From Jannaschia faecimaris (lineage in GTDB: Bacteria; Pseudomonadota; Alphaproteobacteria; Rhodobacterales; Rhodobacteraceae): 64,000 nucleotides of DNA. The stretch is from assembly GCF_900107415.1 (NCBI RefSeq), contig NZ_FNPX01000009.1:62001-126000 (forward strand). The letters run 5' to 3'. Shown piece after piece: positions 19,801 to 29,287 of the stretch. The stretch's first letter is position 1. The number at the start of each line of letters is the position of its first letter. A program made the position numbers and the translations under genes. The notes beneath the pieces were generated by a model. That model was not told the DNA's origin. It made no database searches and saw nothing but the letters and a program-made list of their open reading frames with translations.

Positions 19801-19991
19801 CGGCACCGAGTGCCGCGCCCTCGGAACCGGTGGCTGAGGTTGCCGACACGGCGGAGGTTGAGACTGCCCCCGAGCCGGTACAGGAGGCAGTGACGCCGCA
19901 GCCTGCGCAGGAAGCACCGGCCTCTGACGCTCCGGAAAAGGAAGCTCCGGCCAAGCCGAAGCGCAAGGGTTGGTGGTCGTTCGGCAACTGA
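16875..19991 (+). CDS. rne: Ribonuclease E
   Basis: A 1038-residue RNase E, the main mRNA-decay and rRNA-processing endonuclease and degradosome scaffold. The S1 domain starts at GNIYLAKVTRVEPSLQAAFV and is interrupted at about residue 85 by a 265-residue acidic, Ala/Glu-rich insertion before resuming at IQEVVKVRQIMLVQVV. Catalytic metal ligands lie in VAVDVNSGK and LIVIDFIDMD; the zinc link is CPHCQGTG. The C-terminal third is low-complexity and ends PKRKGWWSFGN. Four Arg-Ser blocks flanked by Lys occur, two in the S1 insertion and two in the C-terminal tail. Large S1 insertions are usual in alphaproteobacterial RNase E. A strong terminator follows. Confidence 0.97.
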   Translation: MAKKMLIDATHPEETRVVVADGNKVEEFDFESLNKRQLAGNIYLAKVTRVEPSLQAAFVDYGGNRHGFLAFSEIHPDYYQIPKADRDAILAEERAFAEAQAAADEAADAKSAKRLDEADENEAEDIGEEAPKKSRSRSRSRTRSRSKKATEGDAQDAGAPAAEEPAAEETDGATTAKAEIEAIEAATDAVVSGTPAEVSEAATETAGQGAVKDDETAARADGSKDQDDQDDDGPVTTIAESAGLEDETVTSGGEEADVAEAAPSDAQPEATAPAEPSGMETVDFGDKDSEGEADTDQAQAPAGEKPKRSRSRSRSRSKKAEPAEKDETVETVADDDTEEDIRPPRVQRPKARKYKIQEVVKVRQIMLVQVVKEERGNKGAALTTYLSLAGRYCVLMPNTARGGGISRKITNAVDRKKLKEIAQEIDVPQGAGLIVRTAGAKRTKTEIKRDYEYLQRMWEQVRELTLKSIAPAPIYEEGNLIHRSIRDLYNRDIDEVIVEGEAGYRDAKDYMKLIMPSHAKNVKLHAEGGQPLFAKHGVESYLAGMFNPTVQLKSGGYIVIDVTEALVAVDVNSGKSTKEGSIEDTAVKTNLEAAAEVARQAKLRDLAGLIVIDFIDMDERKNNAAVEKCLKDALKHDRARIQVGRISGFGLLEMSRQRLRPGMLEATTQACPHCQGTGLIRSDDSVALSILRALEEEGVKKRSREVKLTVPVDVCNYLMNEKREHLATIEARFDMAVRVVADPHMIAPDYSIEKFKTATRVIPKARNVVQMDTSWSPEEEDDVVESEAEEVEDAEAQQVDATPAQMARADDEGGNENGDGAPRKKRRRRSRRKKSGNGDGQNGENGQNGASDASGEGQADVSPAPKTDAADTAVADLPPQDTGAETSDVAAPDQTEDAPKPKPRSRSRSRSKKPAAEIVETPAESAAQPAEPTPEPAAEAPPPVSEQVPEAQSEEPKTATAPAKPKSRSRARAKAPAPSAAPSEPVAEVADTAEVETAPEPVQEAVTPQPAQEAPASDAPEKEAPAKPKRKGWWSFGN

Positions 19992-20014
19992 TCGCCGATG
20001 TCAGACAGTAGAAA

Positions 20015-20042
20015 GGGCGTGTCTTCGGGCGCGCCCTTTTTT
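20015..20042 (+). terminator. Rho-independent terminator of rne
   Basis: Seven-base stem GGGCGTG/CGCGCCC (one G-T pair) with an 8-base loop followed by TTTTTT, 23 bases after the rne stop. It sits between rne and the convergent M48 protease gene. Confidence 0.85.
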
Positions 20043-20057
20043 CGTACTGTCGCCCGT

Positions 20058-21356
20058 TCAGCGGCGGGGCGCGGTCGCCAGGATATCTTGCGCGCGGAGC
20101 CAGCCGGAGGAGCCACTTGGCAGCAGGCCCTCGGCGCGTTTTGCATGGATTGCCGCATCGTCCAGGCGTCCCAGCACGGCATAACGCTCCGCCGTAGCGA
20201 CTGATGCAAGGCCCGTGTTGCCCTGCCTTGCATGAGCCGTCGCAAGATCGCGAAGCATGGCGGGATCATAAGGGTCATTGGCGCGGGCGCGTTCCAGCAC
20301 TTGCAGCGCCTTCGCGGTCTGTCCGGCGGCCATCATCGCACGGCCCAGACCGGCTTGGATCAACGGCTCGCGCGGGGCAATCTGCGCGGCACGGCCATAG
20401 CTGGCGGCGGCGGGCGCTGCCTGACCCGATTCCAACAGGAACTGGCCGCGCAACTCATGGTAATAGGCATCGCCGGGGCGCGCCGCGATCAGGCTGTCGA
20501 TCGCCGAAAGCGCCCCGCGCAGATCGGCCTGTCTGTGCTCGGCGATGGCGCGCCGCAGTACGGAAATTTCGTCCATATCCCGCCCTACGCGCCGCAGGGT
20601 CCAGCGGGGCGCGCGCAGGAAGGCCGAGAGCTTGCCGGTAGCCCGCGCATACCAGTAATCGACCGCGCGCCGATCCACGCTGCGCGGCGTGACGGCGGCG
20701 GCGAATCCCTCGACCGCGCGGATGCGGTCACGCGTCAGGGGGTGGGTCTGGGCGTAGGGATCCTGCCTTCCGATGGTCAGCAACTCCTGTCCGCGAAAGA
20801 GCTCCAGAACCTCACGCGCGGCCTTCGGGTCGGTGCCCGCTGCGGCCATGTAACGCAGGGAGGACTGGTCGGCGCTGGCCTCCTCGGCGCGGGTGTGGGC
20901 AAACAGGGTTCTCTGTGCTGCCGATGCCGTCCCGGCCGCCACGCCCATTCCCGCCCGTGATCCACCTGCCGCCGCCGCCGCGACCGACAGGATCAGGCCG
21001 AGCTTGGCCGCAGTCGCCGCCTGCCGCGCGGCGGCGGGGCGACGGGTCAGGTGGCCATTGGCGATATGGGCGGCCTCATGTGCCAGGACGGCCTGCAACT
21101 GATCCGCGCTCTCCATGCGCAGCAACAAGCCCGAGTGAATGAAGATGGCGCGCGCATTGCCGACAAAGGCGTTCATCTTGTCGTCGTTGATGATGTAGAT
21201 TTTCACCGACCCCGGCAGTCCAGCCTGTTGCAGGATCGGCTGCGCCACCTGCCGCAGGGCGTATTCGATTTCCGCGTCCCGGATCAGACCTTGCGAAAGC
21301 GCCTGAACGGCACTGAGCATCAGCGCGAAGGCGGCGGTGGTCAGCTTGCGGAACAT
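20058..21356 (-). CDS. M48 family metalloprotease with TPR repeats (BepA-like), periplasmic
   Basis: A 432-residue exported protease. Signal peptide about 1-22 (KLTTAAFALMLSAVQALSQG). The zinc site is AVLAHEAAHIANGH with the third ligand in RAEEASADQSSLRYM. The C-terminal 170 residues form helical TPR-like repeats (GDAYYHELRGQFLLESGQ, APREPLIQAGLGRAMMAAGQ). The architecture matches BepA/YfgC, which degrades or helps assemble outer-membrane proteins such as LptD. I chose the ATG at 21356 because it begins the signal peptide; a longer in-frame start at 21416 has no conserved residues. It is divergent from the aminotransferase gene (85 bases). Confidence 0.9.
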   Translation of the reverse strand: MFRKLTTAAFALMLSAVQALSQGLIRDAEIEYALRQVAQPILQQAGLPGSVKIYIINDDKMNAFVGNARAIFIHSGLLLRMESADQLQAVLAHEAAHIANGHLTRRPAAARQAATAAKLGLILSVAAAAAGGSRAGMGVAAGTASAAQRTLFAHTRAEEASADQSSLRYMAAAGTDPKAAREVLELFRGQELLTIGRQDPYAQTHPLTRDRIRAVEGFAAAVTPRSVDRRAVDYWYARATGKLSAFLRAPRWTLRRVGRDMDEISVLRRAIAEHRQADLRGALSAIDSLIAARPGDAYYHELRGQFLLESGQAAPAAASYGRAAQIAPREPLIQAGLGRAMMAAGQTAKALQVLERARANDPYDPAMLRDLATAHARQGNTGLASVATAERYAVLGRLDDAAIHAKRAEGLLPSGSSGWLRAQDILATAPRR

Positions 21357-21441
21357 CGCGTCTCTCCCGTTTGGGGCAGGGGTGTCATTGACGGCCCCGG
21401 GCGTCCGGGTCATCACGTGCCGAGCAGTATCGGAGGCACGG

Positions 21442-22590
21442 ATGGCAGGTGCAAGGCAGGTCTCGAACCGCAGTCAGGTCGATCCGTTCATCGTGATGGA
21501 CGTGATGGAGCAGGCGCGGCGTTTGGAAGACGCGGGCCGCAGCATCATTCACATGGAAGTGGGCCAGCCCGGCACCGCCGCCCCGCAGGCGGCGCGTGAT
21601 GGTCTGACGGCGGCGATGGCGCAGGGGCCGCTGGGTTATACCGTGGCGCTTGGCTTGCCGGAGCTGCGGGCGAGGATCGCGCGGCTTTATCACGACTGGT
21701 ACGGGATCGACCTGAACCCGGATCGCGTAGTTGTGACCGCCGGGTCGTCGGCGGCCTTCCTGTTGGCGTTCACCGCGCTGTTTGACGCCGGAGACCGGGT
21801 GGGGCTGGGCCTGCCGTGCTACCCGTCCTACCGTCAGATTCTCAAGGCGCTGTCGCTAGAGGTCGTCGGCATTCAGACCAAGGCCGAGAACCGGTTTCAG
21901 CCCATGGCGAGCGACCTGCCGGACTTGGCCGGGCTGATCGTCGCTTCGCCCGCGAACCCGACAGGCACAATGCTCGACCGGTCATCGATGGCGGCGTTGA
22001 TCGAGGCTTGCCATGCGCAGGGGGCTGCGTTCATCTCGGACGAAATCTATCATGGTCTGCACTACGACGCGCCCGCCGTCTCGGCGCTTGAGGTGTCGGA
22101 CGACGTCTATGTCATCAATTCCTTCAGCAAGTATTTCTCGATGACGGGATGGCGGATCGGCTGGATGGTCGTGCCCGAGGATCACATTCGCACGATCGAG
22201 AGGCTGGCGCAGAACATGTTCATATGCGCCCCCCATGCCAGTCAGATCGCCGCGTTGCACGCGATGGAGGCCACGGAGGAACTGGAGGCCAACCGCGCCG
22301 TCTATGCCCGCAATCGCGAACTGATGCTGGAGGGTTTGCCGCGCGCCGGGTTCGACCGCATCGCGCCGCCGGACGGGGCGTTCTACATCTATGCCGATGT
22401 CAGCCACCTAACGGATGACAGCCTGAAGTTTGCCTCGGAAGTCCTTGAAAAGTCAGGGGTGGCGGTGACGCCCGGCCTTGATTTCGACCCGGAGCGGGGG
22501 CGCGGTTTCCTACGGTTCAGCTACGCGCGGGCGACGGCGGATATCGAGGAGGGTCTTGCGCGCCTGAAGACCTTCATGGACGCGCGATGA
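21442..22590 (+). CDS. Class I/II pyridoxal-phosphate aminotransferase
   Basis: A 382-residue fold-type I aminotransferase of the aspartate-aminotransferase superfamily. The N-terminal MEVGQPGTAAP and GYTVALGLPELRARIA are typical; GSSAAF binds the cofactor phosphate, SPANPTG holds the conserved Asn, DEIYHGL the Asp/Tyr pair, and NSFSKYFSMTGWRIGW the Schiff-base Lys; FLRFSYA has the carboxylate-binding Arg. The amino-acid substrate is unknown. The start at 21442 follows CGGAGG. The stop overlaps the amidase start by four bases (ATGA), indicating coupling. Confidence 0.92.
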   Translation: MAGARQVSNRSQVDPFIVMDVMEQARRLEDAGRSIIHMEVGQPGTAAPQAARDGLTAAMAQGPLGYTVALGLPELRARIARLYHDWYGIDLNPDRVVVTAGSSAAFLLAFTALFDAGDRVGLGLPCYPSYRQILKALSLEVVGIQTKAENRFQPMASDLPDLAGLIVASPANPTGTMLDRSSMAALIEACHAQGAAFISDEIYHGLHYDAPAVSALEVSDDVYVINSFSKYFSMTGWRIGWMVVPEDHIRTIERLAQNMFICAPHASQIAALHAMEATEELEANRAVYARNRELMLEGLPRAGFDRIAPPDGAFYIYADVSHLTDDSLKFASEVLEKSGVAVTPGLDFDPERGRGFLRFSYARATADIEEGLARLKTFMDAR

Positions 22591-23747
22591 TCCGGCTTCT
22601 CGCCCTTCTGATCTGTCTGGTCGGCCCCGCCGCTGCGCAGGAATTCAACGCGCGCGCCACGGTCGAGGCGATCCGCATGGACGGGGAGGAGGTCGCGGTC
22701 GCGATCAGCCAACCGGTGCGTTGGCGCGTCTTCGTGGAAGCGGACTCCTGGCGCTTGGTCCTGGATACGTCGGAGGTTGATTGGAGTTCAGCTGATCCGG
22801 CGGCGATCGCCGTGGACGCCGAGTGGCGGGCCGGGCGAATCCGCGCGGGCTGGTCGCGCCTGATGTTCGAACTGCCCGGTCCCATGCGGATCGAGCGGGC
22901 GTGGATGGACACCGACGTGGGCACCACGATCAACGTGGTTCTGACCGAGGGAGCGGGTTCGGTTGGCCCGCTGAACCCGCAGGCATGGGATGTGCGCCCC
23001 TCGACCACGGTGCCCACGGTGCAGCGCCGACGCCAGACTGGTGATCGCCCGCTGGTCATCGCATTGGATCCGGGCCACGGCGGCGTCGATCCGGGGGCTG
23101 AGGCGGGCGGCCTGACCGAGGCCGCGCTGATGTTGCGGTTCGCGCGGGAGTTGTCGGATGTGTTGAAACGCCGGGGGCACGAGGTGGTACTCACGCGCGA
23201 TGGTGATGAATTCGTCGGCCTGCGGGGCCGGTCCACCATTGCGCGCGCCGGCCAGGCGGACCTGATGCTCTCGCTGCACGCCGACGCGGTGGAGGGCGGC
23301 GGGGCCGAGGGTGCGACCGTATATACTCTCGCCCCCGGCAACGAGACTCAGCTCGCCGCCGAAATCGCGCAGCGACATGGACGCGATGATCTTCTGCTCG
23401 GCGTGGGCGATGTTGAGCAGGGGGACGAGATCGCGCGCATTCTGGTTGAACTTGCCCGAGCTGAAACCGCCCCGCGGTCGGTCAAGCTGGCCGACGCATT
23501 GGTTGCGGGGTTGAACGCGGCGGGAATCCGGCTGCATAAGCGGCCCCGTCTGGGTGGCAAGTTCACCGTGCTCAAGGCCCCCGATATCCCCTCGGTCTTG
23601 CTGGAACTGGGGTTCATGTCGAATACACAGGACCTTGCAAATCTCGGGAACCCGGACTGGCGGTCGCGGATGGCCGTGGCGATTGCGAATGGTGTCGCGG
23701 CTTGGGCCGAGCAGGACGCTGCGGAGGCTTTGCTGCTGCGCCAATAG
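22587..23747 (+). CDS. N-acetylmuramoyl-L-alanine amidase (AmiC type)
   Basis: A 386-residue periplasmic zinc amidase that cuts the stem peptide from murein during cell separation. Signal peptide 1-18 (MIRLLALLICLVGPAAAQ), N-terminal AMIN domain about 25-130 that targets it to murein, and Amidase_3 catalytic domain from 152: IALDPGHGGVDPGAEAGGLTEA (quoted in outline; first His and Glu ligands), SLHADAVEGG (third His), VLLELGFMSNTQD (catalytic Glu). It is coupled to the aminotransferase by a four-base overlap and is followed 352 bases later by PBP1A, also a murein gene. Confidence 0.94.
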   Translation: MIRLLALLICLVGPAAAQEFNARATVEAIRMDGEEVAVAISQPVRWRVFVEADSWRLVLDTSEVDWSSADPAAIAVDAEWRAGRIRAGWSRLMFELPGPMRIERAWMDTDVGTTINVVLTEGAGSVGPLNPQAWDVRPSTTVPTVQRRRQTGDRPLVIALDPGHGGVDPGAEAGGLTEAALMLRFARELSDVLKRRGHEVVLTRDGDEFVGLRGRSTIARAGQADLMLSLHADAVEGGGAEGATVYTLAPGNETQLAAEIAQRHGRDDLLLGVGDVEQGDEIARILVELARAETAPRSVKLADALVAGLNAAGIRLHKRPRLGGKFTVLKAPDIPSVLLELGFMSNTQDLANLGNPDWRSRMAVAIANGVAAWAEQDAAEALLLRQ

Positions 23748-24099
23748 TCGGATCAAGCGGTCGCGTTCGTGCTCGGTGGGCCTGCTTGCGAATTGCCGCC
23801 AAAGGCCGATTTCGGCAGACGGATGGGACCGTTGGGCGCGGTTTTGAAGGCGGGGACGGGTGCGCTTTTGGTGTTGAGTGGTTTGCACCGAACGACATTC
23901 GGAAAATTGCGCCAGTCGTGGTCAAGATATCTTTACCATCAATGCCTGATACGTCAGGGCGAATGGGCGTATGACCGCCGGAGCCGCTTTGACGGGACCG
24001 GGCCAAGGGCGTAAGCATATGACCTTGTCCGTAGTGGCATGAACGCAGAATTTCGCCGCACCGTGACCAGACGGGTGGCTGGACAGGCAGGGGTCGCGC
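23748..24099. other. 352-base gap between amidase and PBP1A genes
   Basis: I see no gene, tRNA or clear terminator here. It presumably contains the promoter for the PBP1A gene, but no pair of -35/-10 boxes stands out. Confidence 0.5.
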
Positions 24100-26697
24100 A
24101 TGACCATCGCAACGAAGATAAAGGCTGTAATCTCCGCCATCGGCCGGACGATTCATGGCACGGGCATGTTAGTGCTTTCGACTATCGGTGGGATATTCTC
24201 GGCGCTGACGCTGGGGATTATCGCCATGGCGATCAGTGTTGGTGGCGTCCTGTGGATGTATGGCCGCGACTTACCGAACCACGAGCAGCTCGCCCAGTAC
24301 ACTCCGCCGACGATCAGCCGAATTTATTCCGGCGAAGGTCGCCTGATGGACGAATTCGCACGCGAGCGTCGCCTGTTCGCCCCGGCGGAGGAAATCCCCG
24401 ACTTGGTCAAGCAGGCCTTCATCTCGGCCGAGGACAAGAACTTCTATCAGCACGCGGGCTATGACCCGCGCGCGATCGTGTCCGCTGCCGTCGATGCGGT
24501 GGCCTCGGGCGGGCGCGAGGTTCGCGGGGCCTCGACCATCACGCAGCAGGTGATGAAGAACTTCCTTCTGACCTCCGACCGCAGCGCGGAGCGCAAGGTG
24601 AAGGAGATCATCCTCGCCTCCCGGATCGAGGAGACGCTGGGCAAGGAGGACATTCTGGAGCTGTACCTGAATGAGATCTTTCTCGGTCAGAACTCCTACG
24701 GCGTCGCCGCCGCCGCGCAGACCTATTTCAACAAGATCTTGGACGAACTGACCCTGGGCGAGGCCGCATATCTGGCCACCCTTCCTAAGCGTCCGTCGAC
24801 ACTGCACCCCGTGCGCAACATGGAATACGCCATCGAACGGCGGAATTACGTTCTGCGAGAGATGTTTCAGAACGGTTATATCACCCGCGCTGAAATGCTT
24901 GACGAGCAGCAGAAACCCCTGCTGACCGTGCAGTCGGGCCATTACCAGCCGTTCCGTGCCGCCCTGCCTGACCGCGACTATTTCACCGACGAGATTCGCC
25001 GTCAGTTGACCCGTGATTTCGGCGAGGAAGAGTTCTTTACCCAAGGCTTTACGGTGCGCGCGACGGTCGATGCGAACATGCAGAACGTGGCGGCCACAGC
25101 TCTGCGCCGCGCGCTGGAAAGCTACGACCGTAATGCTGGCGTTTGGCGCGGTACGGGTAAGACAGTTCCCGTCGAAACGTTGACCGATGACATGGCGTGG
25201 CGCGACGCGCTGGCCGGTGTGTCGGTTGCGCGCGATATCGACTTGGGCAATCGTTGGTTCCCGGCCGTTGTGATGGAGGTTGCCGATCAAACGCTGACAT
25301 TGGGCGTCGAGGACATCGACGGGCAGGTGAGCGTCCCGCGCGAGGATATCCAATGGCTGCGCGGCGATTTTTTCGATAACTTTGAACCGGGGGACGTCGT
25401 GCATGTCCGCCGCATGACCGACGACAGCGATAATTCACTCATCCGCTGGTCTCTGCGCCAGGTGCCCGAGGTACAGGGTGGATTCATGGCGATGGACGTC
25501 AATACCGGCCGCGTGATCGCGATGCAGGGTGGCTTCAGCTACCAGCATTCGGTGTTCAACCGCGCCACGCAGGCCACGCGCCAGCCTGGCTCCAGCTTCA
25601 AGCCTTTCGTTTATGCGGCGGCGCTCGATTCCGGGTACCAGCCGAACACCATTATCGTGGACGCGCCCATCGAGATCGTCTCGGGTGGCGAGATATGGCG
25701 GCCCAAGAACGCGTCAAATCGCTTCTATGGCCCGGCCCCTTTGCGCACCGGCATCGAGCGGTCGCGCAACCTGATGACTGTGCGCCTGGCCCAGGACGTG
25801 GGCATGAATGTCGTCGCCAGCTATGCGGAGCGGTTTGGCGTCTATGATGAGATGGACGAGCTTCTGGCCAACTCCCTCGGGTCGCAGGAGTCGACGCTCT
25901 ACAAAATGGTGTCAGCCTACGCGATGTTTGCCAATGGTGGTGAGAGGGTGGAGCCGACGCTCGTCGATCGGATACAGGACCGCTATGGCCGGACTGTGTT
26001 CAAGCACGATCAGCGCAGCTGCCTCGATTGCGAGCAATTCGCTACGCTGTCCGAGGGGTACGGACCCCGAATCGTGTCGAACCGCGAGCGCGTCATGGAC
26101 CCGATCACCGCCTATCAACTGACGTCAATGATGAAGGGTGTCGTGGATCGCGGCACGGCATCGGGCACGGTGAACCTGCCGGTGCCGATCGCTGGCAAGA
26201 CGGGTACCACCAACGATGCCAAGGACGTGTGGTTCGTCGGCTTTTCTTCGACCATCGTGGCTGGCTGCTATATCGGATACGACCGGCCCCGCAGCATGGG
26301 GCGCGGGGCTTCGGGTGGCGGCATGTGCGGCCCGGTCTTTAATGAATTCATGAGCGAAGCGATCAAGGAATATGGCGGGGGCCCGTTCGAGGTTCCACCG
26401 GGTGGGTATTTCGTGAAAATCGACCGCTTTACCGGTGCGCGGCTACCGGACGATGCGACCGGAGATTACGTCGTATCCGAATACTTCCGCGACGGGGACG
26501 ATCCGTTCCTGGGACTTGGCGGCACGATCATCGACGGCGGCTTTGCCATGGCCGGCGATCTGCCGCTGTTCGGGCGCGGGCAGGGTGATGAGAGCGAAGC
26601 CCCCCTCGATTCCGAGGTGCAGACATCTACCGGGCAAACGGTTGTCGTGCCGGGGCGCGCCAGTTTCGGGTCGCTGTCGACGGGTGGTCTTTACTGA
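24100..26697 (+). CDS. mrcA: Penicillin-binding protein 1A (bifunctional murein synthase)
   Basis: An 865-residue class A PBP. Cytoplasmic N-terminus, one TM helix about 24-54, then the GT51 glycosyltransferase domain ([15 protein letters not shown] with catalytic Glu111; [28 protein letters not shown]), an OB-like insert (PBP1A type, about 330-440), and the transpeptidase domain with [12 protein letters not shown] (SxxK Ser), ERSRNLMTV (SxN) and [13 protein letters not shown] (KTG). The last 90 residues are a flexible tail. It polymerises and cross-links peptidoglycan in the periplasm. The gene stands alone; prfB follows 97 bases later. Confidence 0.96.
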   Translation: MTIATKIKAVISAIGRTIHGTGMLVLSTIGGIFSALTLGIIAMAISVGGVLWMYGRDLPNHEQLAQYTPPTISRIYSGEGRLMDEFARERRLFAPAEEIPDLVKQAFISAEDKNFYQHAGYDPRAIVSAAVDAVASGGREVRGASTITQQVMKNFLLTSDRSAERKVKEIILASRIEETLGKEDILELYLNEIFLGQNSYGVAAAAQTYFNKILDELTLGEAAYLATLPKRPSTLHPVRNMEYAIERRNYVLREMFQNGYITRAEMLDEQQKPLLTVQSGHYQPFRAALPDRDYFTDEIRRQLTRDFGEEEFFTQGFTVRATVDANMQNVAATALRRALESYDRNAGVWRGTGKTVPVETLTDDMAWRDALAGVSVARDIDLGNRWFPAVVMEVADQTLTLGVEDIDGQVSVPREDIQWLRGDFFDNFEPGDVVHVRRMTDDSDNSLIRWSLRQVPEVQGGFMAMDVNTGRVIAMQGGFSYQHSVFNRATQATRQPGSSFKPFVYAAALDSGYQPNTIIVDAPIEIVSGGEIWRPKNASNRFYGPAPLRTGIERSRNLMTVRLAQDVGMNVVASYAERFGVYDEMDELLANSLGSQESTLYKMVSAYAMFANGGERVEPTLVDRIQDRYGRTVFKHDQRSCLDCEQFATLSEGYGPRIVSNRERVMDPITAYQLTSMMKGVVDRGTASGTVNLPVPIAGKTGTTNDAKDVWFVGFSSTIVAGCYIGYDRPRSMGRGASGGGMCGPVFNEFMSEAIKEYGGGPFEVPPGGYFVKIDRFTGARLPDDATGDYVVSEYFRDGDDPFLGLGGTIIDGGFAMAGDLPLFGRGQGDESEAPLDSEVQTSTGQTVVVPGRASFGSLSTGGLY

Positions 26698-26794
26698 CAC
26701 CCCTGTTGTGACGGGCCGCGCCGGGACTGCGGTGCGTCTTGCCGCCCGCGCGCCCGCGCGATACCCACGGCGCAACAGTTTCCCGGAGGCGAAG

Positions 26795-27919
26795 ATGCGC
26801 GCAGAAGTTCAGAACAATGTCGATGCCATCGCCAAGTCGGTTGCACTTCTCAAGCGTCGGATCGACTGGGAGACGGCACCGCACCGGCTGGAAGAGTTCA
26901 ACGCCATGATAGAGGATCCAACCCTCTGGGATGATCCTGAGCGGGCACAGCAATTGATGCGCGACCGTCAGGCTTTGATGGACGGGATCGAGGGGATCGA
27001 GGCGTTGGAGCGCGACACCTCCGACAATGTCGAGATGATCGAAATGGGCGAGATGGAGGACGACGCCGAGATCGTCACCGAGGCTGAGCGCGGCATTGCC
27101 AAGCTGGTCGAGACCGCAGCGGAAAAGGAGCTGGAGGCGCTGCTTGACGGGGAAGCAGATGGCAACGACACCTTCCTTGAGATAAATTCCGGTGCCGGCG
27201 GCACGGAGAGCTGCGACTGGGCGAACATGTTGGCGCGGATGTACGTCCGCTGGGCGGAGAAGCGCGGCTATACCGTTGAGTTACAATCCCGCACGCCGGG
27301 CGAAGAAGTTGGAATCAAGTCGGCCAGCTACAAAATCAGCGGTAAGAATGCCTATGGTTGGCTGAAGTCGGAATCGGGCGTGCATCGCCTGGTCCGCATC
27401 AGCCCGTATGATTCCGCGGCCCGCCGTCACACGTCGTTCAGTTCTGTTTGGGTCTATCCGGTGGTTGACGACAACATCGAGATCGAAGTGAACCCATCGG
27501 ACATCCGCATCGACACCTATCGGTCGTCCGGCGCGGGCGGGCAGCACGTGAACACCACCGACTCGGCCGTGCGGATTACGCACGAGCCGACCGGCATTGT
27601 CGTCACGTCCTCGGAAAAGTCACAGCACCAGAACCGCGATATCGCGATGAAGGCCCTTAAATCGCGGCTCTACCAAATGGAGCTGGACCGCCGGAACGCC
27701 GAGATCAACGCCGCCCACGAGGCCAAGGGCGATGCCGGATGGGGCAACCAGATCCGGTCCTACGTTTTGCAACCCTACCAGATGGTTAAGGATTTGCGGA
27801 CGGGGTTCGAAACCTCGGACACGCAGGGCATCCTGGACGGCAACATCGACGGCCTGATGGCCAGCGTCCTTGCATCCAACGCCAGCGGCAAGAGCCGCGC
27901 CGACATGGACGAGGGTTAA
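26795..27919 (+). CDS. prfB: Peptide chain release factor 2
   Basis: A 374-residue class I release factor for UGA/UAA codons. The peptidyl-tRNA hydrolysis motif is [17 protein letters not shown]; the stop-codon motif region reads [17 protein letters not shown] (SPY instead of the E. coli SPF). The start at 26795 follows CGGAGG, and the whole protein is in one frame, so there is no programmed frameshift. Its TAA stop overlaps the stop of the convergent glycosyltransferase gene by four bases. Confidence 0.96.
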   Translation: MRAEVQNNVDAIAKSVALLKRRIDWETAPHRLEEFNAMIEDPTLWDDPERAQQLMRDRQALMDGIEGIEALERDTSDNVEMIEMGEMEDDAEIVTEAERGIAKLVETAAEKELEALLDGEADGNDTFLEINSGAGGTESCDWANMLARMYVRWAEKRGYTVELQSRTPGEEVGIKSASYKISGKNAYGWLKSESGVHRLVRISPYDSAARRHTSFSSVWVYPVVDDNIEIEVNPSDIRIDTYRSSGAGGQHVNTTDSAVRITHEPTGIVVTSSEKSQHQNRDIAMKALKSRLYQMELDRRNAEINAAHEAKGDAGWGNQIRSYVLQPYQMVKDLRTGFETSDTQGILDGNIDGLMASVLASNASGKSRADMDEG

Positions 27920-29277
27920 TCGCGCAGCGACGCCACCTGCGCCAATTGCAGGGCGGCGGCGCGCGCGCCGTCCTCCGCCCCGATATGCTCAGCTAGTTCG
28001 CTGGCGGCGGCGTAGTCGAAGCGGTCCAGCAGGTTACGCATCAGCGGCACGGCGCGCGCGGGCTTGAACCGCTTGGGCGATAGCGAGACGGCGAGGCCCA
28101 GATCTGACAACCGCGCGGCATTGTCCGGTTGATCCCCCCCGATGGGAACGACGAACTGTGGTCGCCCGGCGCGCAATGCCTCGCCCGTGGTCCCGATGCC
28201 GCCATGGTGCAGGATGGCAGCGGCCTGCGGGAACAGTGGGGCGTGTGACAGGCCCCGCAGCGCTAGAATATCGGGCGCAGATGCCGGCGGCGGGGTCTTG
28301 CCGTGCAATACGACCGCGCGCAGGCCCATTGCCCGCGCCAGCGCAATTGCGCGACCATAAAAGTCGCTTCCCGCGAGGCCCTGCGCGACGCTGCCCAACG
28401 TGATCACGAGAGGAGGAGAGCCAGCGTCCAGCCAGTCCTGCACCTCCCGGGGCAGATCGCCGAGCGGACTGCGCGGAAAGCCGACGGCCCGCAGGCCCGG
28501 CGGGGCATCCGAGGGGACAGTTGCGAAGGTGCCTGACCAAAGGCCCAGCCGAAGCGGCACGGCTGCGCCGCCGACATCGACAAGCGGTGTCCCTGCAAAG
28601 GGTGGCAGACCCAGGTCGGTGCGCAGACGATTGACCGGGGCCCGCAGGCCCAGCCCGATAACACACCTCAGCCCGCTCAGAATTGCACGGTTCCATCCGC
28701 GCTTGATCCAGTTGTCGGGTGTACGCGCCATAAGATCGAAGCCCGGGCCGCGGGCAGGCTGTAACGCCGAGTAGGTCAACAAGGGCTGCAACTGAAGCGG
28801 AACATACGGTAGGCGCGCTTTCTCGGCGGCGAACGCCCCACCAAAGGCGAGAAACGTACCGGCGACGCAGGCGGCCCCGACGCAGGCCAGTTCGATTTCA
28901 GGCATCACATCGGTCATCGACGGGATCGCCACGCGGCGCAGGAAGGGCAGGGGGTTCCGAAAGAACGCCGCGGCCATCTCGTCCTCGGTCTGTCCCATGG
29001 CGGCGCAAACCTGCGCCCGACTTGGACCGACCGGTGTGGCAAGAAGGCCCCAGGACCGCGCCACTTCGCAATCGTCTGGTGAAAGAAGAAGGCGCGTCTC
29101 GACCCCCATTTCCTCCAGCGAGGCCGCGATCGACAGAATTGGGTAGAGGTCGCCCAAGGAGCCAACCGTGGTGAGTACGATGGCCCCGCGGCGGGCTCGC
29201 TGGTTTCGTTCGTCCGGCCCCGGAAAACGCGAAACCCCGCTCCTTCGAGGAAGCGGGGTGCGTCGTTTGTCTGTCAT
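27916..29277 (-). CDS. Glycosyltransferase, UGT/GT1-like (nucleotide-sugar-dependent)
   Basis: A 453-residue GT-B glycosyltransferase. The N-terminal domain begins after a 30-residue basic leader with [20 protein letters not shown]; the C-terminal domain has [14 protein letters not shown] and the donor-site block [43 protein letters not shown] (recognised in short parts: [22 protein letters not shown]). This resembles sterol/flavonoid and macrolide-type UGTs. Acceptor and donor are unknown. The first 20 codons contain a terminator-like hairpin and there is no clear ribosome site; no alternative ATG or GTG precedes the conserved core, so I kept 29277. It follows the bactofilin gene by 10 bases. 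Confidence 0.85.
   Translation of the reverse strand: MTDKRRTPLPRRSGVSRFPGPDERNQRARRGAIVLTTVGSLGDLYPILSIAASLEEMGVETRLLLSPDDCEVARSWGLLATPVGPSRAQVCAAMGQTEDEMAAAFFRNPLPFLRRVAIPSMTDVMPEIELACVGAACVAGTFLAFGGAFAAEKARLPYVPLQLQPLLTYSALQPARGPGFDLMARTPDNWIKRGWNRAILSGLRCVIGLGLRAPVNRLRTDLGLPPFAGTPLVDVGGAAVPLRLGLWSGTFATVPSDAPPGLRAVGFPRSPLGDLPREVQDWLDAGSPPLVITLGSVAQGLAGSDFYGRAIALARAMGLRAVVLHGKTPPPASAPDILALRGLSHAPLFPQAAAILHHGGIGTTGEALRAGRPQFVVPIGGDQPDNAARLSDLGLAVSLSPKRFKPARAVPLMRNLLDRFDYAAASELAEHIGAEDGARAAALQLAQVASLRD
29223..29259 (-). terminator. Terminator-like hairpin inside the 5' end of the glycosyltransferase gene
   Basis: Perfect eight-base stem ACCCCGCT/AGCGGGGT around a ten-base loop, then TTCGCGTTTT in the minus direction. 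It lies 29-65 bases beyond the bactofilin stop codon and within codons about 6-18 of the glycosyltransferase. It could end bactofilin transcription or attenuate the next gene. Confidence 0.55.
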
Positions 29278-29287
29278 TTAAGACCGA

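Noticed and set aside
26795-26880. Programmed frameshift in prfB
   Set aside because: The frame is open from the ATG at 26795 through the whole protein, with no early in-frame TGA.
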